Assembly: GCA_035326705.1 (NCBI GenBank)
Contig: DAOLES010000005.1
Span: 1-64,000, forward strand
Reading direction: 5' to 3'
Source of the DNA: Oligoflexia bacterium
GTDB lineage: Bacteria > Bdellovibrionota_G > JALEGL01
Length of the DNA: 64,000 nt
Shown here: positions 26,721-36,109 of the stretch, in pieces
Numbering within the stretch: position 1 is the first letter of the stretch
Layout of the letters: the number at the start of each line of letters is the position of its first letter
Program-made: the position numbers and the translations under genes
Notes under the pieces: generated by a model
The model's database searches: none
Told to the model about the DNA's origin: nothing
The model's input: only the letters and a program-made list of their open reading frames with translations

Positions 26721-27047
26721 TTATAATTTAACCTTTTGTCTTTGCTGTTTTTTTTCTGATTGCTTTTTCTTTTCATCAATTCGTTTTTGCTTGGTTGCTT
26801 TGCTGGGCTTGGTAGCAACTCTTTTTTTTGGTTTTTGATTTAATTTTTTTAAGCGTTGAATAAGCGTATCAATGGCTTTTTGTAAATTGAGTTTTTGTGA
26901 CCGTTCTGTGGTAGCCATAATCACCATACCCGTTGGAATATGCGTTAAGCGAATACCGGTGGCTTTTTTATTGCGATGTTGTCCACCAGGACCAGAACGA
27001 CGGATTCGCTCTACCTGTAACTCTTCTTTTTTCAGTTTAGGCGGCAT
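26721..27047 (-). CDS. Release-factor-like peptidyl-tRNA hydrolase (RF-1 domain, GGQ)
   Basis: A 108-aa protein made of the catalytic RF-1 domain only, with R-R-S-G-P-G-G-Q-H-R-N-K near residues 16-27, then a highly basic Lys/Arg/Gln tail. This is the design of ArfB and mitochondrial MTRFR, which release peptides from stalled ribosomes, the basic tail reaching into the mRNA channel. Codon-recognition domains of true release factors are absent. It overlaps the downstream end of the EamA gene by 11 bases. A rescue role is inferred from the family. Confidence 0.82.
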   Translation of the reverse strand: MPPKLKKEELQVERIRRSGPGGQHRNKKATGIRLTHIPTGMVIMATTERSQKLNLQKAIDTLIQRLKKLNQKPKKRVATKPSKATKQKRIDEKKKQSEKKQQRQKVKL

Positions 27048-27957
27048 GTTTTACTTTTACTTTTTTAGTATCAACTGTTGCCCTATCCTTTGCTTTTTTA
27101 CGCATCCAATACAAACCTATAAAAATAATACTCATCCCCAGCCACTCGGTTATATTTGGAATATGACCTTTGGCTAGAAAATCCAAAGCAATAGCCACCA
27201 AAGGTACGGTGTAAGTGACACTGGCAGCACGTACAGATCCCCAAGTATGCACCAAATGAAAGTAAAAAAACCAAGCAATGGCTGTAGAAAAAACGGCCAA
27301 GTACAACAAAGCCCAGGTGCCTGAAGGCTCACTCAACCAATTCTTGGGCCAAGACTCCCCCATGACAAGTGCAGCTGGAATAGACACCAAACATCCACCC
27401 AAGCCTTGTGCAAACATAGACCATTTAGGCCCCATAGAAGCCCCTAAACGTTTAATTAAATTGGTCCCTAAGCCATAAAAGATTGCCATACATAAAATAG
27501 CCAACAAACCTTTGAGTTCACCCACATTTTGCGTCTGCAACAACGGTTTAGAAAAAATAAAAAAGATACCCACAAAACCTAAGCTTACCCCAACCCACTC
27601 TTGGGCTTTGGGTTGATCAGAACGAAAAAAGCTAATGCCCCAAACCGCCACAAAAATTGGAACGCCACTATTAATCATTGAGGCCACTGCTGGCGCCACA
27701 TACTGCTCACCCCAAAATAAACAAATCCATGGGATACCTAAGGCAATACTTCCACTTAGAACATACAATACAAACTCTTTTTTATTGCTAAAGCCTTTGC
27801 TTTGGGTCAAGACTGCCGCCAAACCCATTAAAAGACTGGCAAGCCCCATTCTAACGCTGGCAGCAATCATGGGGGGGAAAACATGCAAAGACTGTTCAAT
27901 AGCAATAAACGATCCACCCCAAAACAAGGTCAGTAGAATAAAGCGTAAAGTGTTCAT
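27037..27957 (-). CDS. EamA/DMT-superfamily exporter
   Basis: About 306 aa with ten hydrophobic helices in two EamA repeats (first beginning FWGGSFIAIEQ, second ILCMAIFYGLGTNL), a typical inner-membrane metabolite exporter. The start at ATG 27957 fits the family. A longer frame to 28059 would overlap the vWA gene and adds a non-membrane leader. Substrate unknown. Confidence 0.85.
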   Translation of the reverse strand: MNTLRFILLTLFWGGSFIAIEQSLHVFPPMIAASVRMGLASLLMGLAAVLTQSKGFSNKKEFVLYVLSGSIALGIPWICLFWGEQYVAPAVASMINSGVPIFVAVWGISFFRSDQPKAQEWVGVSLGFVGIFFIFSKPLLQTQNVGELKGLLAILCMAIFYGLGTNLIKRLGASMGPKWSMFAQGLGGCLVSIPAALVMGESWPKNWLSEPSGTWALLYLAVFSTAIAWFFYFHLVHTWGSVRAASVTYTVPLVAIALDFLAKGHIPNITEWLGMSIIFIGLYWMRKKAKDRATVDTKKVKVKHAA

Positions 27958-28033
27958 GCCCATGCATCTATCATTACTCAATGACAAATGGTATGCTTTT
28001 TTGTCTACTTCAAAAATTTGGTCAAATACAATT

Positions 28034-28891
28034 TTAATTGCAAATGGATAAGCTATCAATCCATTGAATTAACTCTACATAGGATTTTCCCAAGTAATGC
28101 TCCACTGCATCCAATACAAAACCATCTTGTTTGGGTTGTGGACTGGCCAAATCATGGGGATGTTGTTCGTCCATTGGCTGTTCAGGTTCTGCAATATTCA
28201 ACGTAAAAATTTCAACTTTTTGATCAAAACCAAAATAATCTGACAATCTTTGTATTTGTCTTGAAAGTTGTATTTCACTGTGTTTGGCCTGCTCAATACC
28301 TTGTGCAATTTTTGCCTCACCCCCCACAAACATGCCCACACCTTCTTTATAAAAGAACGGTTGCTGTTTGACATCTTCTAAATCATACTCAACGGCAGGT
28401 AGTACTGCATGCCAAAGGGGGTCACCATCTGACAATAGAATCATACCTCTGTGAATCTCAGCAGGTCTTTCATAAAAAGATTGTTCAAACATGGTTTTTG
28501 CTTTTTCTAGAGCTTCTAAAATATTGGTCCCACTGCCTCGGACTAAAGAGGTGATATTTGTTATACTTTGATGGATGGTTTCTTCATCACCGGTTAGTTG
28601 CTGCTCATAAACAACCCCATCGTTGAACACAATAAAACCAATACGTATGGCGTTTTCATCAACCTCATAGCGGTCTATCTCAGCCATGAAGGCATCCACC
28701 ACTTCTTTAGTTGCTTCAGACGAAACACTACCAGAAATATCAATGACAAAGACAAAGTCTGCTTGCACACACAATACTTTATCTTGATTGTATATTTGAG
28801 CATGAGCATGCTGAACCATCAGAATTAATACAAACCCAATCAACCTAAGCCAAGTGCTCGTGAACAGCCTTTGTTTTATTGTTTTTTGCAT
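28034..28891 (-). CDS. Secreted von Willebrand factor A domain protein
   Basis: A 285-aa protein with a signal peptide (cleavage after AHA). The vWA domain follows, with an intact metal-ion-dependent adhesion site: DISGSVSS (DxSxS), the Thr in GSGTNILEAL and Asp in LLSDGDP. Such domains mediate protein binding, often in adhesion or envelope complexes. The ATG at 28891 has a GGGGGG ribosome-binding site; a longer TTG frame is not supported. Two related small secreted proteins are encoded just upstream in the same direction. Confidence 0.82.
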   Translation of the reverse strand: MQKTIKQRLFTSTWLRLIGFVLILMVQHAHAQIYNQDKVLCVQADFVFVIDISGSVSSEATKEVVDAFMAEIDRYEVDENAIRIGFIVFNDGVVYEQQLTGDEETIHQSITNITSLVRGSGTNILEALEKAKTMFEQSFYERPAEIHRGMILLSDGDPLWHAVLPAVEYDLEDVKQQPFFYKEGVGMFVGGEAKIAQGIEQAKHSEIQLSRQIQRLSDYFGFDQKVEIFTLNIAEPEQPMDEQHPHDLASPQPKQDGFVLDAVEHYLGKSYVELIQWIDSLSICN

Positions 28892-29000
28892 CTTATTCCC
28901 CCCGGATTTTAAATTTTGCAATAGAGATGATTTCTCTTAGCGTTTCAGTAAGTCTAAAGTATTGAACTTTAGACCTACTGTACGGCTAAATATTTAACGC

Positions 29001-29393
29001 TTAATGAATGGTTTGCATCCACTCTGGCAATGGCGCAACAGTACCTGTCGGTTTTTGTTTTCTAGCTTGCGCTGCAGCCACTACTTCATCAATATCTTCA
29101 GTACGGATAAACACATTTTTAATTTCATGAACATGATTTTTTCCGTCAATTATCACCAAAGACTCTTCATTTATTTTTAAACGCTCTTCATCAAAACTTA
29201 TTCTAGGACCGTCAATTTCTACCAACTCACCTTCATTGATTGTATACAAGCTTACATCAGAAGTACCAATCGCAGACAAATCGTAAACAAGTTCATTATC
29301 TAAATTTTGAAACTCTGATGTGTCTTGTGCAAAGGCTGTCCCAGCCAAAAGTAGCATTACAACACCCATTAAAAGAAAATTAATATTTTTCAT
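29001..29393 (-). CDS. Small secreted protein, paralogue of the next gene
   Basis: A 130-aa protein with a signal peptide ending TAFA. The ATG at 29393 is preceded by GGGGG at good spacing. The mature part carries P-R-I-S-F-D-E-E-R-L-K-I-N-E-E, closely matching P-R-I-D-E-E-K-L-K-I-D-E-E in the protein at 29501-29920, so the two share a domain. No known family recognised. It sits between that paralogue and the vWA gene. Confidence 0.65.
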   Translation of the reverse strand: MKNINFLLMGVVMLLLAGTAFAQDTSEFQNLDNELVYDLSAIGTSDVSLYTINEGELVEIDGPRISFDEERLKINEESLVIIDGKNHVHEIKNVFIRTEDIDEVVAAAQARKQKPTGTVAPLPEWMQTIH

Positions 29394-29500
29394 AGATACC
29401 CCCATGGTTTGGTTACATTATTAAAATTAATTGTATATTGTCTAACATAATAAATTCTTATATGTCAAATCAAAAACTTCATCAAAAAAACCCTAAACAC

Positions 29501-29920
29501 CTAATCTTTATTTAAAATTGAATTGGCACGTCTTATTGAAATGATGACTTGGTCAAGTCTATAAACCTCTCCATCATACGGATTCATCTGTATGGCATCT
29601 TCTTCATCTATTTTTAGCTTCTCTTCATCAATCCTAGGATTGTATTTTTCTTCAACAATCAATAAAGTTCCTGGTTCTGCCTCAGGTAAATCAAAATCAT
29701 CTGAGTTGTGAGCCTCAGACAGTTCCTCTATGCTTTTAACATAGGCACTACCTAAACTCATCCAGCGGCCATTTTTCTGCACCAACAACTTGTAATGATA
29801 TAAATTTTTACCTTTCAAGGCTTGTGCAATTTCTTGATTAACACGCATATAGTTCTGAGCATGTGCTAAATTAGAGACCCCCAGTACCATTGCAAAAATA
29901 AAAAATCCTAAATGTTTCAT
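29501..29920 (-). CDS. Small secreted protein, paralogue of the following gene
   Basis: A 139-aa protein with a signal peptide ending AHA. After a strand-rich segment (YHYKLLVQKNGRWMSLGSAYV) comes the shared motif N-P-R-I-D-E-E-K-L-K-I-D-E-E, then YRLDQVIISIRR. Function unknown. A candidate promoter lies about 130 bases upstream. Confidence 0.65.
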   Translation of the reverse strand: MKHLGFFIFAMVLGVSNLAHAQNYMRVNQEIAQALKGKNLYHYKLLVQKNGRWMSLGSAYVKSIEELSEAHNSDDFDLPEAEPGTLLIVEEKYNPRIDEEKLKIDEEDAIQMNPYDGEVYRLDQVIISIRRANSILNKD

Positions 29921-30049
29921 TGTATCAACTCCTAAATTTTAAGGCAGGCATTGTTTGTCTGAAATAAAAACCATCCCCTGATCATACAGACTTTGCTTGA
30001 GCAGCAATTAAAGCAGCTAACAGGCTAGCTCAGTTGTTTCTCTTAAACA

Positions 30050-30078
30050 TAGTTAATTTTGTTTTGCGTCATTGTCAA
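30050..30078 (-). promoter_or_regulatory. Candidate sigma-70 promoter for the small secreted protein genes
   Basis: On the minus strand a consensus TTGACA (30073-30078) is followed after 17 bases by TAACTA (30050-30055). Next to it, at about 30080-30105, TAAAGCC and GGCTTTA can form a hairpin. The -10 is only a partial match. Confidence 0.4.
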
Positions 30079-30145
30079 GCCGTTTTAAAGCCGTTAAATT
30101 ATGGCTTTATGAGAGCTTGGGCAGCCTGTAAAGCCTACGTGGCTT

Positions 30146-30811
30146 CTATTCATCTTCTTGGCTAGCAAAAGGATCACGCTGACCAATAAAGGCTTGAACC
30201 GTTTCAAATTGTAAATATGGATTATCCTTTTTTTCTTCTCGCATTTTTCTTTGCTTTACATCAGCATAGTTATGGCCAGGACATAAAATCACTTCATCAT
30301 CAACCTTACTTAAACGATGATACAAGCTCTCATAAAGTTTTTCTGCATCGCCTCCAGGTAAATCGGTTCGGCCACAGCCCCCTATAAATAAAGTATCTCC
30401 AGAGACCAACCGTTCATCTACCATAAAACATTGAGAACCCGGCGTATGTCCTGGGGTGTGAATGCAGCGAATAGGAATTTGTCCAACGTTAATAATGGTT
30501 TCATTATCGGTTTTAATGGCGGTTTCCTTAAATTCTCCCAACCATGGCATTTCATCCTTGTGCATGTGCACCTTAGCTCCAGTTTTGGCAATCATATCCT
30601 CTACCCCGTTGATATGATCTGGATGACCATGCGTAATCAAAATATCACTGATCTGATAACCTTCTTGCTCCGCTAGCTTGATAATGGCGTCCACATCCCA
30701 AGCTGGATCAACCACGGCTGCTGTTCTGGTTTTAGGATCACCAATCAAATAAATAAAATTGGCCATGGGACCAATTTCAAACTGTTTAAAAAAAATGGGG
30801 TTGTTATTCAT
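30146..30811 (-). CDS. Metallo-beta-lactamase-fold hydrolase, GloB-like
   Basis: A 221-aa dizinc-type hydrolase with THGHPDH (His61, His63, Asp65, His66), HTPGHTPGS and SGDTLFIGGCGRTDL, then CPGHNY near the C-terminus. These match the glyoxalase II / persulfide dioxygenase group; the small size lacks the full glyoxalase II C-terminal domain. Substrate could be a glutathione thioester or persulfide. Its start overlaps the ygfZ stop (ATGA), which suggests coupling. Confidence 0.85.
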   Translation of the reverse strand: MNNNPIFFKQFEIGPMANFIYLIGDPKTRTAAVVDPAWDVDAIIKLAEQEGYQISDILITHGHPDHINGVEDMIAKTGAKVHMHKDEMPWLGEFKETAIKTDNETIINVGQIPIRCIHTPGHTPGSQCFMVDERLVSGDTLFIGGCGRTDLPGGDAEKLYESLYHRLSKVDDEVILCPGHNYADVKQRKMREEKKDNPYLQFETVQAFIGQRDPFASQEDE

Positions 30812-31644
30812 TGTACTATCTTTACCTCTACTGATGTGTTGGATATCAGCCTTTCCTCAGCCAGAGCCGCCCGATCAATCATCGCCAAGGCCCAATCTTC
30901 TTGTTTTACTTGATCATGCCCAACACTACTTACACTTCCTATCACCTTGTCTTCATTGCTTTTATACAATGTATTTCCAACTTGTAAACTGTTCAATGGG
31001 GCTTTTAGGCTTAATAATTTACGCGCTACCCGTTCCCCTCTTGCGTGTACTCTTGCTACAGTTTCTTGCCCCAAATAACAACCTTTGTCCAAAGCCACGC
31101 CTTGCTTTAAAAAATCACTTTGTAACACCAACATTCCTGGTTCAACATCTTGCTGCCACTTTGGCCAGATTTGGGCAATTCTATAGATATTCCATAGATC
31201 ATCACTCATATATTCTATACTTTTCAGTAGATCATCTTCTTTAGATGAAGCAATTTCATATTTATACAGTACCAGTTGATTAACCTTGATCTGATGTTCA
31301 ATACAATCAATGCTGGTAGACAGTGGTTTAAACGCAAAATAACTGTGTTGCTCTGGCATAGCCTTAAACGCCACCTTCATTCTTAACTTGTATTGATTGA
31401 GTATATTTATAACATTATCCACCATAGTCGTATGCATGTCCAAACAGAAACCCCCTTCACTCAGACTTACCCAAAAATAAGCTTCCACACCGCCTTTTTG
31501 ATTAAGCAGACAAGAGAGAAAAGCCTGTTGTGGATTTTGCTGGCACAGCTTAAGGTTTTGACTCAGTAAATTATTTAAAAACTTTTCTGCATCTTCGCCT
31601 TCCACCTTGATAAAAGCTCTGTTTTTTCGTTGATAGATTTGCAT
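30808..31644 (-). CDS. ygfZ: YgfZ-type folate-binding iron-sulfur cluster repair protein
   Basis: A 278-aa GcvT-like protein. The diagnostic motif K-G-C-Y-L-G-Q-E (about residues 189-196) is present, as is the N-terminal FIKVEGEDAEKFLNNLLSQN. YgfZ/IBA57 proteins help assembly or repair of [4Fe-4S] enzymes with tetrahydrofolate. The window encodes Fe-S clients, including IspG and a ferredoxin. Divergent from the HAD phosphatase gene. Confidence 0.88.
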   Translation of the reverse strand: MQIYQRKNRAFIKVEGEDAEKFLNNLLSQNLKLCQQNPQQAFLSCLLNQKGGVEAYFWVSLSEGGFCLDMHTTMVDNVINILNQYKLRMKVAFKAMPEQHSYFAFKPLSTSIDCIEHQIKVNQLVLYKYEIASSKEDDLLKSIEYMSDDLWNIYRIAQIWPKWQQDVEPGMLVLQSDFLKQGVALDKGCYLGQETVARVHARGERVARKLLSLKAPLNSLQVGNTLYKSNEDKVIGSVSSVGHDQVKQEDWALAMIDRAALAEERLISNTSVEVKIVQ

Positions 31645-31684
31645 GTCTTGACCTTATGTTAAAAACTATACACACTCTACCCTA

Positions 31685-32347
31685 ATGTCCACGCAAAAAA
31701 CTTTAAACTTAAAACAAAAAAAATTATTTATCTTTGACCTGGATGGCACCCTCATCGACTCTTCTTTAGATATTTGTAATAGTCTCGCAGCCGCATGCAA
31801 TAAACTAGGCATCACCCCCCCAAGCATTGATGAACTCAAACAATATTTACATCAAGGCAGCCGACAAATTCTTTTAGATTTACTCAAAGATCGGGCTCTG
31901 GCCAAAAAAGTTTACCCTCACTTCACCCACTTTTATCAAAAACAACTTCTGGTTCACACCAAACTTTACGATCAAGTTGAATCTATTCTTACGACTGTCA
32001 GTCAATATGCCAAAATTGCATTGATGAGCAATAAACGTGAAGCACCCTGCCACACCATTTTAGAGGGTCTTAATATCAAGCATTTATTCAGCATGATTGT
32101 AGGAGGTGACACCTATCCAGTAAAAAAACCTCACCCCCTGCCTTTACAAAAAATCTGTCAACATCTTGCAATTGATAGCAAAGACTCGGTCATGATTGGC
32201 GACAGCCCAGTAGATATTATTGCTGCCCAAAAAGCCAATATGGATAATATTGCGGTCCTTTCTGGTTTTACCGCTAAAAAACCGCTTTTGGATAGCATGC
32301 CTAGCATTTACCTCAATCATGTTTCTGACATGATTAATTATATATAG
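31685..32347 (+). CDS. HAD-family phosphatase, phosphoglycolate phosphatase-like
   Basis: A 220-aa HAD hydrolase with motif I FDLDGTLIDSS, motif II ALMSNKR and motif IV MIGDSPVDI. The helical cap resembles Gph/PGPase and pyrophosphatase relatives. Typical length. The exact substrate cannot be fixed from sequence. It stands alone between the divergent ygfZ and the nrdJ leader. Confidence 0.82.
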   Translation: MSTQKTLNLKQKKLFIFDLDGTLIDSSLDICNSLAAACNKLGITPPSIDELKQYLHQGSRQILLDLLKDRALAKKVYPHFTHFYQKQLLVHTKLYDQVESILTTVSQYAKIALMSNKREAPCHTILEGLNIKHLFSMIVGGDTYPVKKPHPLPLQKICQHLAIDSKDSVMIGDSPVDIIAAQKANMDNIAVLSGFTAKKPLLDSMPSIYLNHVSDMINYI

Positions 32348-32748
32348 ATATATAGGTAAATATTTTTATTGTTCTCTTTAAAGCTAATAATAACAATATC
32401 ATTATTGATTTAATCTTTTAAAAAGCTTATTAAAAGAGATTTCAAAGCTTTTGTTGCAAACTAAATATTCTTTGACATTTATATGTGCTCTAAGTCGTTA
32501 TGGTTTTTCATTTAAAGCAGTTTTCTTTTTAATCTTGGGCGCTTATGAATTATTGAAAATTGTACTTGATTTACTGGCGTATTTTGCCATAAGTTAAAAT
32601 ACATATAGTGCATGGTTATGTACCTTAACCAAATGCCCTACATTGAGTTTATTCGACCAAAGGACACAGCAAAAACAATTAAAACTGCGTCCAGGGGGTT
32701 TTATTCTCAAAAAGAAAGATTGAATAATAAACTGTTTTAGGAGGACCT
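32348..32748 (+). promoter_or_regulatory. Long structured leader upstream of nrdJ
   Basis: This 401-base region has no ORF of note. It contains (1) arms AAAAGCTT (32421-32428) and AAGCTTTT (32446-32453). (2) An extended imperfect hairpin, 32588-32635, pairs GTTAA/TTAAC and TACATA/TATGTA around an 11-base loop. (3) A second hairpin, GGACACAG (32662-32669) with CTGCGTCC (32685-32692), has one mismatch and is followed by AGGGGGTTTTATT, which looks like an attenuator. I do not see the conserved B12-box of cobalamin riboswitches or a clear NrdR box pair. A strong AGGAGG precedes nrdJ. Confidence 0.45.
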
Positions 32749-35538
32749 ATGGAAACATCCGCGATTAACCGCTCAACACCCAACTCATCTTCGCGTAAAA
32801 AGACTACACAGAAAAAAACCAGTAAAGGCTTAAATTTTAAACGTTATTTTACACAAGAAGGTGTACATCCGTTTGATGCTATTGAGTGGGAAACACGTGA
32901 AGCTTTGATTGCCAATGAAAAAGGAGAAGTGGTTTTTTCACAAAAAAATGTTGAGGTCCCAAAATTTTGGTCCATGTTGGCCACCAATGTTGTGGTCTCT
33001 AAATATTTTAGAGGCACTTTAAATACTCCTAGTCGCGAAACTTCTGTTAAACAACTGATTTCACGTGTTGCTAAAACCATGGCAGCTTGGGCAAAAAAAC
33101 AAAATTATTTTGCCAGTACCCAAGAAGCTGAAATTTTTGAAGACGAATTAACGCATCTTTTGGTTCACCAAAAAATGGCCTTCAATTCTCCAGTTTGGTT
33201 TAATGTTGGCGTTGAAGAGCATCCCCAATGCTCTGCTTGTTTTATCAACTCAGTTGATGATTCAATGGCTTCTATTTTAGATTTAGCAAAAACCGAAGGG
33301 ATGTTATTTAAAGGTGGCTCAGGTACAGGCACCAACTTTTCTAGTATCCGCTCTTCTAAAGAAGGTCTAGCTGGTGGTGGTGAAGCTTCAGGTCCAGTTT
33401 CATTCATGAAAGGCTATGACGCTTTTGCCGGTGTCATTAAATCTGGTGGTAAAACACGCAGAGCTGCTAAAATGGTTATTTTAAATGTAGATCACCCTGA
33501 TATTGTTGATTTTATTCAATGCAAAGAGCTAGAAGAGAAAAAAGCTTGGGCACTGATTGATGCTGGCTATGATGGTTCTTTTAATGGTCCTGCCTATGGT
33601 TCTGTCTTCTTCCAAAACTCCAATAACTCTGTGCGTGTGACAGATGAATACATGCGTGCTCTTGAAGAAGATCGCAGTTGGACAACGCTTTCTGTTGTTG
33701 GCAAAAAACCTGTGGAAACCATGCCAGCTAAAGAAATCATGCAAAAGATTGCTCAGTCAGCTTGGATTTGTGGTGACCCAGGTCTACAGTTTGATAGCAC
33801 TATCAATGACTGGCACACTTGCCCCAATACAGATCGCATTCATGCTTCAAACCCATGTTCTGAATACATGTTTCTCAATGATACGGCTTGTAACTTGGCG
33901 TCATTGAACCTCATGAAATATGTAAGCCCAGATGGAAAATTTGATGTTGAGTCTTTTAGACATGCCGCAAGAACAACCATTTTAGCGCAAGAAATCATTG
34001 TCGATAATGCGTCTTACCCTACCCCCATGATTGAGAAAAACAGTCATGATTACAGACCTTTGGGTATTGGGTATGCCAACTTGGGCGCTTTGCTAATGTC
34101 CATGGGCTTAGGTTATGATTCTGATGAAGGTCGAGCTCATGCTGCTGCCATCACAGCTATCTTGTCCGGCCATACCTATAAAACATCTGCTGAAGTTGCT
34201 GCTGACAAAGAACCTTTTGCTGGCTATGCCAACAACCGTGAACCTATGCTAAAGGTGATTCGTAAACACGCTGATGCTGTAAATGATATTGACCAAAGTT
34301 TGGTTGATCGTGACTTGTACTTGGCAGCTCAAGAAGATTGGGAAGAAGCTTACAGCTTGGGTAAAAAATATGGTTTTAGAAATTCGCAAATCAGTGTGCT
34401 TGCCCCCACAGGGACCATTGGTTTTATGATGGACTGTGACACCACCGGTGTTGAACCTGACATTGCTTTGGTAAAATACAAAAAACTTGTGGGTGGTGGT
34501 TACTTAAAAATTGTGAATACCACTGTTCCTATGGCACTTAAAAAACTAGGTTATGATAAAACTCAGCGTGAAGATATCTTGGCTTATATTGAAAAAGAAG
34601 AAACCATAGAAGGTGCCCCACACATAACAGCAGAACACACAACCGTTTTTGACTGTGCGTTTAAACCCATGAACGGTGAACGTTCTATTCATTATATGGG
34701 CCACTTAAAAATGATGGGAGCTGTGCAACCCTTCATTTCAGGTGCTATTTCCAAGACAGTTAACTTACCTAATACCGTGACAGAAGAAGAAATTGCTCAA
34801 GCCTACATTGATTCATGGAAAATGGGTTTAAAAGCGGTTGCTGTTTATCGTGATGGTTGCAAGCGTTCACAACCCTTAAACACTTCTATGGATAATAGCA
34901 GTGAACAAGCCAAAACGGCTGTAACGGCAAAACCTTATCGCAAGCATCTTCCAGATGAGCGTCAGTCTATCACGCACAAATTTTCTGTGGGTGGTTACCA
35001 AGGCTACATTACTGTGGGTATGTTTGAAGATGGTAACCCAGGTGAAATCTTCTTGGTTATTTCTAAAGAAGGTACCATCATTTCAGGAATGATGGACTCC
35101 TTTGCAACCGCTATTTCTTTAGCATTGCAATATGGCGTTCCATTGCGGGTTTTAATTGATAAATTCAGCCACACACGTTTTGAACCTTCAGGCATGACCA
35201 GCAATAAAGAAATTCCATTTGCTAAATCTTTGGTGGATTATATTTTCCGTTGGATGGCTTCTAAGTTTTTAAGCCCCAGTGAAAAAGCGCAAGTGGGTAT
35301 ATTGTCTGAAGATGCTAAGCAAGCTGTTGAACAAGCAGAAAAAGCCCTGAATACTGCCACAACAACAGAAACAAGCAGCAATGCTGTTGCAGGCGCAGAA
35401 CTGGCACATGATGAGTCTAATTGGTCTATCCAAGTTCAGCAAGATACTCCCCCCTGTACAGAATGTGGGTCTATGACCATCAGAAGTGGTGTCTGTTATA
35501 AATGTCAAAACTGTGGTGCCACCAGCGGTTGTTCATAG
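32749..35538 (+). CDS. nrdJ: Vitamin B12-dependent ribonucleotide reductase (class II)
   Basis: A 929-aa enzyme reducing ribonucleotides to deoxyribonucleotides with adenosylcobalamin, with or without oxygen. The N-terminal substrate-site region has HPQCSACFIN near residue 160, and the active-site loop N-P-C-S-E near residue 367 is intact. A TSCPD-type domain occupies about 740-850, and the C-terminus is a Cys-rich zinc-ribbon-like tail (CTEC...CYKCQNC) that re-reduces the active site. AGGAGG precedes the ATG. A cobalamin adenosyltransferase gene lies 1.7 kb downstream. I see no class I reductase in the window. Confidence 0.96.
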   Translation: METSAINRSTPNSSSRKKTTQKKTSKGLNFKRYFTQEGVHPFDAIEWETREALIANEKGEVVFSQKNVEVPKFWSMLATNVVVSKYFRGTLNTPSRETSVKQLISRVAKTMAAWAKKQNYFASTQEAEIFEDELTHLLVHQKMAFNSPVWFNVGVEEHPQCSACFINSVDDSMASILDLAKTEGMLFKGGSGTGTNFSSIRSSKEGLAGGGEASGPVSFMKGYDAFAGVIKSGGKTRRAAKMVILNVDHPDIVDFIQCKELEEKKAWALIDAGYDGSFNGPAYGSVFFQNSNNSVRVTDEYMRALEEDRSWTTLSVVGKKPVETMPAKEIMQKIAQSAWICGDPGLQFDSTINDWHTCPNTDRIHASNPCSEYMFLNDTACNLASLNLMKYVSPDGKFDVESFRHAARTTILAQEIIVDNASYPTPMIEKNSHDYRPLGIGYANLGALLMSMGLGYDSDEGRAHAAAITAILSGHTYKTSAEVAADKEPFAGYANNREPMLKVIRKHADAVNDIDQSLVDRDLYLAAQEDWEEAYSLGKKYGFRNSQISVLAPTGTIGFMMDCDTTGVEPDIALVKYKKLVGGGYLKIVNTTVPMALKKLGYDKTQREDILAYIEKEETIEGAPHITAEHTTVFDCAFKPMNGERSIHYMGHLKMMGAVQPFISGAISKTVNLPNTVTEEEIAQAYIDSWKMGLKAVAVYRDGCKRSQPLNTSMDNSSEQAKTAVTAKPYRKHLPDERQSITHKFSVGGYQGYITVGMFEDGNPGEIFLVISKEGTIISGMMDSFATAISLALQYGVPLRVLIDKFSHTRFEPSGMTSNKEIPFAKSLVDYIFRWMASKFLSPSEKAQVGILSEDAKQAVEQAEKALNTATTTETSSNAVAGAELAHDESNWSIQVQQDTPPCTECGSMTIRSGVCYKCQNCGATSGCS

Positions 35539-35563
35539 AACATCCTTTCATCAATGCTATGAT

Positions 35564-35593
35564 AAAAAAGGGAGCTTAATCGCTCCCTTTTTT
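35564..35593 (+). terminator. Rho-independent terminator after nrdJ
   Basis: A 12-bp stem (AAAAAAGGGAGC with GCTCCCTTTTTT) and a 6-base loop, ending in a T-run 25 bases after the nrdJ stop. Confidence 0.93.
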
Positions 35594-35663
35594 ATTGGCC
35601 ATCTTTAAAAAATCTGTATATTTTAACTTAAGATTTTATCTTCAACCTTTAAAGGAGGTCATG

Positions 35664-36095
35664 ATGTTTTGTTGTGAAAAACTATGTGCGGGAATCAACA
35701 AAAAAAGTGCTTGGATCACCAGCATTGTTGTTTTTATTTTTATCTTTGTTTCTGACTTTATCATTCATGGAATATTTTTAAAAAGTGCCTATGAACAAAC
35801 TTCCCATTTATGGCGAACTGAACAAGGCATGCATGATCATTTTTTATGGATGCTTCTGGCTCAGTTCCTGATTGCCAAATTTTTTACTTTACTTTACGCC
35901 CGTGGTTGTGAACAAGGTGGCATCAAAGAAGCCTTAAGGTTTGCTTGCTTTATAGCTCCCTTTGCCATTGCTCCGTATTTCATCCAATATGCGGTAATTC
36001 CTTTACCTGCCAATATTTTATGGGCTTGGGTTGGGTTTGGTATTTTACAAATTGTTGGCGCTGCTGCAGTGGTTGGCTTGGTTTATAAAAAATAA
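35664..36095 (+). CDS. Small four-helix membrane protein of unknown function
   Basis: A 143-aa protein with four hydrophobic segments. The first helix ends in SDFIIHGIFLKSAYEQT, and SHLWRTEQGM follows. I believe this pattern recurs in an uncharacterised membrane family, but I cannot name it. AGGAGG lies five bases before the ATG at 35664 and two before the ATG at 35661, so 35664 is preferred. Function unknown. Confidence 0.7.
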   Translation: MFCCEKLCAGINKKSAWITSIVVFIFIFVSDFIIHGIFLKSAYEQTSHLWRTEQGMHDHFLWMLLAQFLIAKFFTLLYARGCEQGGIKEALRFACFIAPFAIAPYFIQYAVIPLPANILWAWVGFGILQIVGAAAVVGLVYKK

Positions 36096-36109
36096 ATAGC
36101 TGGGTCTTA

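Noticed and set aside
32348..32748. Cobalamin riboswitch before nrdJ
   Set aside because: The conserved B12-box sequence is not visible; only generic hairpins are supported.
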